Origin: Polytrichum commune
Taxonomy: Eukaryota; Streptophyta; Polytrichopsida; Polytrichales; Polytrichaceae
Direction of reading: 5' to 3'
DNA length: 64,000 bases
Assembly: GCA_950295325.1 (NCBI GenBank)
Contig: OX485805.1
Span: 30,677,501-30,741,500 of the forward strand
Below are positions 46,692 to 56,678 of this stretch, piece after piece. Below the pieces are notes generated by a model, which was not told the origin of the DNA, did not search any database, and was given only the letters and a program-made list of their open reading frames with translations. Both the position numbers and the translations under genes were made by a program. The first letter of the stretch is position 1. Every line of letters starts with the position of its first letter.

Positions 46692-47881
46692 GGGGATCGC
46701 TATTTCCACACATTTTTTGGCTAGATTCACACCTTTTTGCCGGTTCGGTTGCCGTGTCACTGAGGCGCTATATATGAGATTCTTCATGGTGCATCCGGAC
46801 CGTTGATCCACCAAGGCCCATCCAAGGGCCTCAATGATCCTAGGTGGCGGTGGGGCGGGGGGCGGGGGTGGTGCTTGCCACCAAGGCGGGGTGGGGCCGT
46901 GGGCCTCATGTCTTTTTTGGGGAGGCCGGATTTAGGGTGGCGTTGGGCCTAGTGGCTAGGCGGGCCCAGTGGCTAGGCCTACTTACTATATAACTAGTTG
47001 GTTAGCCTTACTCTACTTACTATATAACTAGTTGGTTAGCCTTACTCTACTTACTAAATGACTAGTTGGTTACCCTTACTCTACTTACTTAATAACTAGT
47101 TGGTTACCCTTACTCTACTTACTAAATGACTAGTTGGTTACCCTTACTCTACTTACTAAATGACTAGTTGGTAAGCCTCTCCAATACTTTAACGCATCAA
47201 AGCTTAACTTCAAGACTTGCACATATACCACTCAAACATACATGTCCAATTAAGAAGAGTGACCATAAGTAGAATAAGGCTAACCAACTAGTTATTTAGT
47301 AAGTAGAGTAAGGGTAACCAACTAGTCACTTAGTAAGTAGAGTAAGGCTAACCAACTAGTCATTTAGTAAGTAGAGTAAGGCTAACCAACTAGTTATTAG
47401 TAAGTAGAGTAAGGGTAACCAACTAGTCATTTAGTAAGTAGAGTAAGGCTAACCAACTAGTCATTTAGTAAGTAGAGTAAGGCTAACCAACTAGTTATTA
47501 AGTAAGTAGAGTAAGGGTAACCAACTAGTCATTTAGTAAGTAGAGTAAGGCTAACCAACTAGTTATATAGTAAGTAGAGTAAGGCTAACCAACTAGTTAT
47601 ATAGTAAGTAGGCCTAGCCACTGGGCCCGACACCACCCTAAATCCGGCCTCCCCAAAAAAGACATGAGGCCCAAGGGCCCACCCCGCCTTGGTGGCAAGC
47701 ACCACCCCCGCCCCCCACCCCACCGCCACCTAGGATCATTGAGGTCCTTGGATGGGCCTTGGTGGATCAACGGTCCGGATGCACCATGAAGAATCTCATA
47801 TATAGCGCCTCAGTGACACGGCAACCGAACTGGCAAAAAGGTGTGAATCTAGCCAAAAAAGGTGTGGAAATAGCGATCCCC
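46692..47881. mobile_element. 1.19-kb foldback element with tandem-repeat arms
   Basis: The terminus GGGGATCGCTATTTCC is repeated inverted at the other end, and near-perfect inversion continues for about 290 bp through a GC-rich part (CCTAGGTGGCGGTGG, GGCCTCATGTC). Each arm then runs into tandem units of about 37 bp containing ACTAGTTGGTTAGCC and TTACTCTACTTACT, roughly five or six in the left arm and nine in the right. The centre is about 100 bp. Flanking TTAATATA stands at 46684-46691 and 47882-47889. It has no ORF of interest. Confidence 0.88.
46979..47620. repeat. inverted tandem arrays of the foldback arms
   Basis: About 37-bp units on ACTAGTTGGTTA(G/C)CCTTACTC fill 46979-47172 and, inverted, about 47265-47620. 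The variants (TATATAACTAG, AAATGACTAG, TTAATAACTAG) are shuffled between the arms, so the arrays have changed since the arms formed. Confidence 0.85.
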
Positions 47882-48147
47882 TTAATATATAAAATGATGA
47901 ATATATTCACATATAATAATATATATAAGAAAACTAACATCTTAGATATAGCCTATATATAAATAGTTATTTTAACTAAATATAATATTAAACAAAAAAA
48001 TCAATTTTTTTTTCATATCGCCCTCATTTTACGGATTAAATTACTCATATTCCTATTCATTTTTATGAATTTAATTATTGCATGAAATATACTTTAGAAA
48101 TCTACGAGACACAACTTTGATATTTGATTAAAGAACGCACAAAAACT

Positions 48148-51100
48148 CAAAAATATCATATTGTGTTATAAGCAATTCGTGTTTTTCAATTAATCTTTTA
48201 AATGTTTTGTAATTTTTTGTATTATTTTTCCATTTTTACATGAAGGATGGCTTTATTTACTTCAATCACGTCATAAAATAAATGTAAATATTAATAGAGA
48301 TAAAAATTAATATATAATAACATTACTAAAATATAAACTGCCTAAACATTATCCAAATATATATCCAAGTTAGATATCGTATGTTATGTGTCCAACACTT
48401 CATGTGGATTGCATTTTCTTCAAGAGCATTGGATCTTCATATATAGGAAAAAATCTTCCAAATTTTTTAAATAGTAAAAAAGAAAAAAGAAAAAAGAATT
48501 GAAATCATACAAACAATTTATCTGAATGCAAGTTAATCCATAAAATCGCATTCCGCGAATGGATTTTGTTCATTGCAAATGGCGACGATTAAAGGTTTTC
48601 GCATATGATAATTAGATAACAATATACTTAATGATAATCTTGATAATATTTTATCTTGAACAAATCACATATGTTGTCCATATATTATGCAAAGTGCGAT
48701 ACCTTATCCAACAACTTATTCATATTCAAAACAAACAAATATAACTTTAAACAATTAGAAGAATAAAATAAAATATATTTATTTACAAATTCTTTATAAA
48801 ATATTAGTAATATATAACTTATCCCTAATAAATCATAATTATTATCCAAATTTAGTATTAATATGAATAAAAAATCACATTCTAAATATACCTTATCGAA
48901 TGACATCATATTCCAACATAAAAATGAAATATAAAGAGATGGCATACCTTAAAAGTGGTGCAAGGAAAAAATACCTTACACATTAAAATGAAATTTATAT
49001 AGTAGATACGCAGGATGAATAAAGAAGTGTTCGGCAAATGAGATGTAGAAACATAATGTTTATTATCCTAAATCCTAAATCCTAAATCCTAAATCCTAAA
49101 TCTAGGCACCATGATTATAGATTATATCATAACTATAATAATTATAAATTATAAATTATAATAAAATTATAAATCACAATCTTAAAATTTAACCTAGGTT
49201 TAAATTTGAATTTAATATTGAACATTAATAAACCGTCAAACTCTAAAAACACATTTCAAGCTCAAATTTGGAAATATATTAAATATTAAATAATAAGGTT
49301 CAATCTTGGAACAACCTTAAAGCCTTAATTTCTATGATTTGAAATGGTAATATTTACATTCTAGTTTTTAAAGTTGAATCTTAGTACATAACTATATAAT
49401 AAAGTATCACATCTAATGGATATAATATTATACTATAAGATGGTATCATATGATATATTTTATTTAGACTTAAATATATGACCACCATATTAATCATTCA
49501 AAAAATCTATGAATAAATCTCTAAAATATTAAAGATAATCATGAACTTCAAATTTAACAGAGATTAATGTAATCTAATAACATACTAATATTAATATTAT
49601 TTAAATATAAAATTATTATAGCATCCTAATATAAATTCGTGTATATATATATATATATATATATAAAATTTATAACATACTTAATCATTTATAAGAATTC
49701 ATGCATGATATAAGACACACGCATAATGGTATATCATAATTCAGGACAACTATGGCTTATACCTAAGGTAGATGTGCCTAATGTGGTTGCTTATATCAAT
49801 CCACTAATCGGGGAGAACAGACTGCTAGTTAGAGATAAACCGGTTGAGGTTGGAAAGTAACTTGTGGAAATTCAAGACTTATGGAATATACTTCCAATTA
49901 TAAAGAATGACCAAAAGATCACAACATAACTGGTCGGACTTGGAAACAATAGGATTTTGCTGGAATATGTTCAAAAATCTCCTTGGACATTATTTTAATC
50001 AAACACTTATATATTGAGTGGTATGTGGTTAGGTGTGGATTTAAGAACATACACCAAAAAGGCATGTGTTTAAAAAGGTTGAAAATACGTCTCAAACCAC
50101 ATCCACCACCATTCTAACCTCAAAAGTCAACATCATTGAAGTGACTTATATGATTATTTACCAAGCATAGGGAATTTCACTTTGGTTACGAATACGATAC
50201 TTCATATAAACTCCAAAAAAAATAAGGAAAGTGGCTATGCTCTCAACGTATGAATTTGGGAAATGGATTTGCTAACCATCTCAAGCTTATGACGTGTTTC
50301 ATATCCTCGGAGAAGTATAGTACAAAAATTTGACCAGATAAGACCCATCTACCTTAGTGGAGAAGTTATCCCCGCATAAACTTACCTATTACAATAATGA
50401 CCGGGAAGAATTAACGGCTATTCACAAATGAACAAATTAAATTTGAGAAATATCTGGTTAAAGTCCAAGACTTCAAGAAAAATATAGATCACTTTAGAGG
50501 AATTTATAGAATATGCCTTGAATCAACAAAGAAAAACTGACATATCACAACATGTAACCAGTTAGTTCGAGGAGGTCGTTTCCTCTTAGAATAAGTATCC
50601 ATGTACAATAGCGTGGTATTTTATAGCAGCTATTTATATACTAGAACGAATTATAAGGCATGGTAATTTTTGAAATAATGGTAAATTGTTGTGATTATCG
50701 GCATCCTATGGGTAATTGTAAAAAAATTGAATGATTGATGTAATGGCACCCTATATTACTTTTATGTATTTAAAAAAGGTCCCCACTTTCTCAAAGTCCT
50801 TAAAGTGTATGATCAACTATAAGCCTCACAAGAAGCACGTCTACAAAACAAGGTAAACAAGCAAACTCTAGGGTTTTAGGTTTATGGTTTGAAATCACAA
50901 TGAAGCCTAGTGCAAAGCAACATATTAGTGTATTTACAACAACAATGAATTGCAAGTACATGTCATAAACAAAGCAAGACAAAAATAAAAGTTTTGTGTT
51001 CATTAACGCATATTAGGGGGTTTCAAAATTACTGTATAGTTAGAGACCCCGATGTCATGCTTCAAGGCTAGCCATACACGTCTAAAAGTCACAATCACAA

Positions 51101-51606
51101 GGTTCCCACAAGCCCTAATTCAAATCCCTTTACACACACACACCCCCAAAATCAAAAAATCAAAAATCTTGATTTCAATCACACTAGAAGGAAAACTAAT
51201 GTGATGACAATGGCTAAATGATCAGCCTACCTTCAAGCCAGGCTCCGGTTTCTCTCCCTCGCTTGCTCCTTAGCTTGCTCCCAAATCTTTGCACATGAAG
51301 AAAGTGGATCCCTCAAATGACCCCAACTAGAATCCCTCCCCACATATAACAATATCCATACAATCTCAATTTCAGTCCACGCTAGAAGAGAGCTTACATT
51401 GAGAGTTTTTGACACTTTGACACTTTGACACTTTGACACTTTGGGTGCCCAAAACCTTGGATCTTTTGGTGGCACTAATTTCATAGCGTAACAAAATTTA
51501 GAATCATCTTGAATTATTTCCCACACACACTATTAGCCCACCCTCACTAAATGGGATAATTAGTGTAGTCCTTATTTTCAAACATTTAGGTTAATTAGCG
51601 GTCTTA
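48148..51606 (+). repeat. segmental duplication copy B, segments 3-4
   Basis: This matches 4269-7423 and then 8236-8530 of copy A, skipping the two copy-A insertions between. It is AT-rich and noncoding, with an AT dinucleotide run at 49641-49662. It ends at TTA where the PIF/Harbinger element inserted. Confidence 0.85.
49068..49102 (+). repeat. AAATCCT short tandem array (copy B)
   Basis: Five AAATCCT units correspond to four in copy A, a one-unit slippage difference since the duplication. Confidence 0.8.
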
Positions 51607-52188
51607 GGGCCTGGCCGCACCGGCCGGTGCCGGCCCGGGACCAGACAGCGACCGGGTCCAGCCGGATCTTCCACGCCGGGCAGAGGCTCCACGTGGCATG
51701 CCGTTCCGGGGGCCTGGCGAAGGCCGCACCGAACCGGCCTGGGGCGGAGAGTCTCGATTTACATCCACCTTTTATCTGTCGATAGCGATGATGTCCATCC
51801 ACTCGCTGTCAGTCTGCAGACGCAATGATCATCCAACTGTGATCGTCGCTTCGCACACCGCGACGGGCCTCCCCCTATCGAAGCTCCGACACCTCCCTGC
51901 CTTCACTCGCTCCGCAATTGCACGAACTGGCCTCCCGGGCGTGCTGCAGATGGCGCGGACCACGGACATTGATGCCGAGCTCCGAGCGCTACGATTCGGG
52001 TGGGGAATGCCACAAATTATCCCCCGCTGCGCTGCGCCGGGGGCGGTTTCTGCATTTAGGGTGTTTTCTGTGGTCGCCTGCCGGATATTGGCTGCTTTGT
52101 TTTATGTGTATGCATGCATACTGTGAATTTCAGCGATGAGGACAGGAAGGGAGGTTTTTTTTGTTGACCTCATGCTGCATTCTTCCAG

Positions 52189-52770
52189 GGCGGAGGATTT
52201 CTGGGTGGGTTACAAGCTGTTTTGCTATGTCTACTACTCGAATTCTTCCGAGCACGAGGCCGATTTTCGCGAGTCCAAACTAGGTTAGTGTTGCTCCGGT
52301 GCTGCCGGGCACAGACCGGGGTGTTATATGGGTTTTGGGGGGGTGGTTCGTGCTGGTTCGTGTATGCGGTGGCGTCCATGTTGTTGGTTGTGGGCTCAAG
52401 GGGCGGCGTCGTTGTTTGTGGTCGCGCAGGGCAGATCGTGTGGCGACGACATGCTGAATTGCCTGTGCCTCCGCGCCAGGCGGTGCGTGGCACATGCACG
52501 CTGCTTCTCCCTCTTGTGGAGACGTATTGCCACGCCGAGTTGGGGGAGAATTGCAGTGACCTGCGAGCCCTCATGGTTCGATTTGACGACGAGGAGGAGC
52601 TGGAGTCCACTGCTCTGGGGCGCTCGCTTTTGTCGCTGGTTCGGGATGGGGATGACGGTTTGAACACTTTGTCTCGCCGCATCCACATCGCGGCACCGCC
52701 CAACCCATTTGAGGCAGTGAGGGCGAGGCTAGCAGCGGTTGGGCTTGCAATTCGCGGGCTTGGACCCCAG
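52189..52770 (+). CDS. unidentified spliced coding segment in the PIF element left arm
   Basis: Two exons join in frame. The first is 52189-52283 (acceptor TTCTTCCAG, donor GGTTAGT) and encodes AEDFWVGYKLFCYVYYSNSS and then EHEADFRESKL. The second is 52430-52770 (acceptor GTCGCGCAG, donor CAGGTGCA) and encodes GQIVWRRHAELPVPP, HAELGENCSDLRALMVRFDD and PFEAVRARLAAVGLAIRGLG. Composition and phase look like real protein. A preceding exon is required and could lie at about 51950-52138, but I could not fix it. No family is recognised. It may be a third transposon gene or a captured host gene piece. Confidence 0.45.
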
Positions 52771-54070
52771 GTGCACGCCATTTTAAGATTGTGTACCCCT
52801 TGTGCAATTCACAAAATAAATAAAATGGCGTTGCAGTGCGCATTCATCTTTTCTCGTACACACCGGACATCCTTCCCCCCCAGGTGTTGTTTGGGTTTGC
52901 CATTGAGCGCTGTCTACGCATGGGGAGTGTTTTTAGTGTCGTCGTCCGCGCCTGGTCTGCATTCCGTCCACGGTTGCTTTTCCAGGTTGTGCATCCTGTA
53001 TGTTGCAGCGATAGGGTGTTAATTTTGTGCTGCGACTTGGATGTTCATCTCTGTCGTGCGTGCTCTGCTGTTTCTGGTTTTCGCTGTGAGGTCTGTGTTC
53101 TGTGTCCTATCGTAACCGACTGTATGGCTTACTTGCAAGCATGGGCCATCCTTTTTTGGCATGCCCCTCCAGTGCATAGTGTTGCCGCGGCTGTGCGCGT
53201 CTGCACTCGTCGCAGTCTTCGATTTTTTCCTCCTTTCTGTTTGCACTGCGTCGTGGCACCTTGCCTGCCGAACACAAATACATCCCTCGCGTGCGATTGA
53301 AATCGTTGTGTGGCTGTGCATTGCGCCAGCAATTTCCACTACCAGTCCGACAGTGTCTTCCATTACGGCCTCTCGTATTGTCGGAAGCCTTGCTTTGGAA
53401 GGCTGTCTACTTACTGCCCACTTGCCATTCAATGCAGCCTTGATGCTTCACGTCCGTTGCGCAGCCATTCCCTGCGAGTGCAGGACGGAGGCCTCGTTCT
53501 TTTTAACGCACAATAGATTACATAATTCACAAACAATCACCAGCACAATAGATTGCACATGCATATACTCCGTGACCAAACCCAACTCACTGCAACATAA
53601 GTCTTAACATTCAATGGCACAATTGTTGCTTCCCAGCATGCGGTGAAGCACATGGAATCCATTTACAGTGCTATGGCCGCTACCCCTGGGCGGCACTTGC
53701 CTTCATGCGAGTGCCCCCCCTACAGCCATGATGAGCACTACTTGCCATCGAATCGACATAGCCCAGACCTGCTATCCTAAATTCTGAATTTTTGTCTACG
53801 CGCACTTGCTCGTCCAGCTGCTACGTTTGCTCTGCACCCCCTCTTCTATGATTGAAGGTTGGAGGTCCCGTGCAGGGCGGTGCAGGTCAATCCGACTCCG
53901 TCCACGTGCCTTCGTCATCGGCGTCACCTCCCCCTCTGCCTCCTCCAACTGTCGCCGAAGTCCCGGCCTTGTCTCGAGCAGCAGCACTGCGTGGGCCTCC
54001 GCTGGGGCTTTCTCCTGACCTGTGACCCTCGGCACGCCCCAATCCACCCTCGGCGTGGCCTCCACCGACT
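52771..54070. other. PIF element, between left-arm segment and transposase
   Basis: This is GC-rich with overlapping ORFs on both strands, as expected by chance at this base composition. It probably holds introns or untranslated sequence. I support no further gene here. Confidence 0.4.
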
Positions 54071-55573
54071 ATGGGACCCTGCTGTGGCGGCAACAATCCC
54101 CTGGCAGGTCAACAACAAATAGGGTCAGCTTCAAATTTCAATCCCGCATCTGTTTTTCCCTTGCTGGCAGCATGCATCGACATGTCTGTGGCTATTGTCC
54201 ACATGTTCATCGCGGCAACGGAGGCAGACGTAGCGCACGCCGCACACAGGAAAAAAATGAAAATGACGTCGGCGGAAGGGTTGCTGGACGATGCGCACAA
54301 ACGAGAGCTAGACCATGGGGCAGAGGAGGATGCACTGGAGCATGCACATGCGAAGCAAATGTTTGACCTTGTTGCATGGCACATAGGCGTCCAAGACACA
54401 AGATGGTATGTTAAGCCCAGGTCCACGTGCTGGTTCGAAGAATACTTGTTCAAAATATACACTCCTGACATGTTCTACGACATCTTGAGGATGCGGAGGA
54501 GGACATTTGACCGGCTGGTCCACGACCTCCGCCCATTCATACAAGGACAAGACACGCATTGGAGACAACCAATCGGGGTTGAAAAAAAAGTAGTTGTCAC
54601 ATTATTCAAGCTCATGCACGGCGTCACAATACCTCTTGTTGCCGACAAGGCCGCGCTTGGGAAGTCGACCGTTCACGACATATTGCGGCAAGTGTGTACA
54701 GCTATTAGTGTCCATTTTGGGCACCTAATTGCCTGGCCTGTTGGCCGGAGGCTAACACGGGTGACGGCGGCATTCCAAGCCAAACAGAGGCTTCCCAACT
54801 GTATTGGAGCCATAGACGGATCCCACGTCTACATCTCAGCTCCTCCCAACACCATTGTTGCGGCAGACCACCGCAACCACTTCAAGACCTTTTCCATATT
54901 GTTGCAAGCAGTCGTGGATAGCAACTGCTACTTCACTTCCGTCAACACCGGGCCGCCTGGCTCCTTGCACGATAGCGCCCATTTCAAATCTACAGAGTTG
55001 TATCGGAAGGTGGAGGATGGCGTCATGGGCGGGTTCCATGACGATCCACTTTTGTGGCCTGCGGCTCTTCCTTTCCCTCCATACATTGTGGCCGATCGTG
55101 GATACCCTTTGTTAAGCTGGTGCATAACTCCTTTCAAGATGGGACCCATGGGCATCCCCCTTTCTCAAGAGGAGTTGTGGTTCAATCGCAAACACTCCTC
55201 AACGCGTATGTGCGTTGAGCGAGGGTTTGGGATCCTTAAAGCAAGGTTCAAGGAGATTGGCACAAAATCTGCCTTGAAGATCGAATTTGTTCCTACAGTA
55301 GTCCATTGTTGTTGTGTCTTGCACAACATTCTCCTTGCAAGCAAAGACAGGACAATGGACCAAATACTTAGGGACTGCGAGCTTCCGCCAATTGAGGCTA
55401 CCGACTACGTGCGCATAAACGAAGAGGATGCATTTCAGCCCCCTAGGCCAATGGGCTATGTTAGCGAAGACAGAGCCTTGCTGGAAGGCAAGATGGCCAG
55501 AGAGGACCTCCTAGACTACATGGTGCGTACCCAAAACGCCGACTATAGAGCGAGACACAATGGGAGACCATAA
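54071..55573 (+). CDS. PIF/Harbinger DDE transposase (HARBI1-like nuclease)
   Basis: A 500-codon frame without stops. It cuts and rejoins transposon ends, normally at TWA targets. Residues 133-230 give the helical region before the nuclease (MRRRTFDRLVHDLRPFIQ; ADKAALGKSTVHDILRQVC). The DDE_Tnp_4-type core follows: CIGAIDGSHVYI (D249), GPPGSLHDSAHF (D301), YIVADRGYPLLSW (D342), STRMCVERGFGILKARF (E383) and VHCCCVLHNIL. All conserved acidic positions are present. The first ATG is used; the Met at residue 38 is an alternative, and an upstream exon is possible. Its stop lies 13 bp from the stop of the convergent SANT ORF. The TTA target duplication agrees with the family. Confidence 0.93.
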   Translation: MGPCCGGNNPLAGQQQIGSASNFNPASVFPLLAACIDMSVAIVHMFIAATEADVAHAAHRKKMKMTSAEGLLDDAHKRELDHGAEEDALEHAHAKQMFDLVAWHIGVQDTRWYVKPRSTCWFEEYLFKIYTPDMFYDILRMRRRTFDRLVHDLRPFIQGQDTHWRQPIGVEKKVVVTLFKLMHGVTIPLVADKAALGKSTVHDILRQVCTAISVHFGHLIAWPVGRRLTRVTAAFQAKQRLPNCIGAIDGSHVYISAPPNTIVAADHRNHFKTFSILLQAVVDSNCYFTSVNTGPPGSLHDSAHFKSTELYRKVEDGVMGGFHDDPLLWPAALPFPPYIVADRGYPLLSWCITPFKMGPMGIPLSQEELWFNRKHSSTRMCVERGFGILKARFKEIGTKSALKIEFVPTVVHCCCVLHNILLASKDRTMDQILRDCELPPIEATDYVRINEEDAFQPPRPMGYVSEDRALLEGKMAREDLLDYMVRTQNADYRARHNGRP

Positions 55574-55586
55574 AGCGTAGATCAAT

Positions 55587-56678
55587 TCAAAACATAGGAG
55601 TAAAAGAGAGGGTGAACCTTGTAAGAGCATCCATGGAGGATGCCAACATTAGCAATGCACTCGTCATGTTGCCGAGGTTTTTTGTTCTTTCAACCTCAAG
55701 GTTGTAAAGCTTGTCGTCCATGTTTGCCGAATGTGCCTCCTTTTGTGCAATTCTGGCCTCCCTTGCAGTGTCGAATGCAAACACTTGAGTCCTCCACGAC
55801 CGCTTGTCAGTGTCTTGTGCCTCCACGCGTGCGAGGTAGTCATAATTGAAGTCCTTCACGAAATCCACGAGATTGTCGGTGCCAGTTGCCTTCCTTTTCC
55901 GTCCTGTGGACCCTGGGGTGTCGTCGCCCGGTGTTCTGGCCTTTGGAGAATGTGGGGCAGGTGCTGCACTGGATGCTGGGCTGCTAGGCCTTCCGTTAGA
56001 GGATGCACGTGGGGTGGGTGGTGAGCGCCCAAAACTCCTTGCCGCCGGTGGTGTAACTCTGTCCGAGTCAACCACATCAGCTGCCCTCCCGAAGATTTGT
56101 CGCTTCCCAATGAAGCCCTCCATCTCTATGTACATAGCCTCGCTGAACTCCAATGGCATTTTACGTGTCTTGGACATCTCTTTCTTCTTCTCCCTGCTCA
56201 TCCCCCACCAATTGGCCGATCCTGTCCCCTCTATGTACTCCTTTAGTTTCTTGTAGTCCTTCACCAAGCCGTCCCACTTGTTTGTGATCTGGTCTGCATC
56301 CCTTGGACGGAACCCGACCACACCCATGCATCCCGCCAACACTAAGCGCCACGCCGTGGTGCCATACACAAATTTTGCCAAAGAGGGTTGGTTGGAGTTG
56401 TGCCTCCCGTCCCACTCTATGCGTTTCTGAGCTATGAGGACCAACATTTCGGACTTTGTCCAGTTTGGGCCACGGACCTTGTGGGCAGCAGTGGTTTGTG
56501 GCAGGCATGGAGCGGACACAGATTTCAGACCCCCGCGCCTAGCAATATTTGCAGTTTGCGGTGGAGATGACGTAGGAGTCCGGGTATCCAGAAACTCCAA
56601 ACCGAACTCACAATCCGCGTCGTTCGGGAGCTGTGTGGAGGGGCAATGCGAGGTCTCCAAATCCACGACGTCGTCCAT
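55587..56678 (-). CDS. trihelix/SANT DNA-binding partner protein of PIF/Harbinger
   Basis: A 363-codon frame without stops, convergent with the transposase. PIF/Harbinger elements carry a second gene with a Myb/SANT-like domain that binds the transposase, helps bring it to the nucleus and contacts transposon ends. Residues about 68-165 fit a trihelix domain: RGPNWTKSEMLVLI, then ADQITNKWDGLVKDYKKLKEY with spaced tryptophans at 73, 110 and 135. Residues 205-258 are rich in P and S. GRKRK at 259-263 is a likely nuclear signal. The end (about 300-350) is a charged, then hydrophobic helix that could mediate contact. The start is the first ATG of the open frame. Confidence 0.88.
   Translation of the reverse strand: MDDVVDLETSHCPSTQLPNDADCEFGLEFLDTRTPTSSPPQTANIARRGGLKSVSAPCLPQTTAAHKVRGPNWTKSEMLVLIAQKRIEWDGRHNSNQPSLAKFVYGTTAWRLVLAGCMGVVGFRPRDADQITNKWDGLVKDYKKLKEYIEGTGSANWWGMSREKKKEMSKTRKMPLEFSEAMYIEMEGFIGKRQIFGRAADVVDSDRVTPPAARSFGRSPPTPRASSNGRPSSPASSAAPAPHSPKARTPGDDTPGSTGRKRKATGTDNLVDFVKDFNYDYLARVEAQDTDKRSWRTQVFAFDTAREARIAQKEAHSANMDDKLYNLEVERTKNLGNMTSALLMLASSMDALTRFTLSFTPMF

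Noticed and set aside
53019-53607. Overlapping ORFs on both strands between the left-arm segment and the transposase
   Set aside because: No domain, no conserved motif and several competing frames; expected in GC-rich untranslated DNA.
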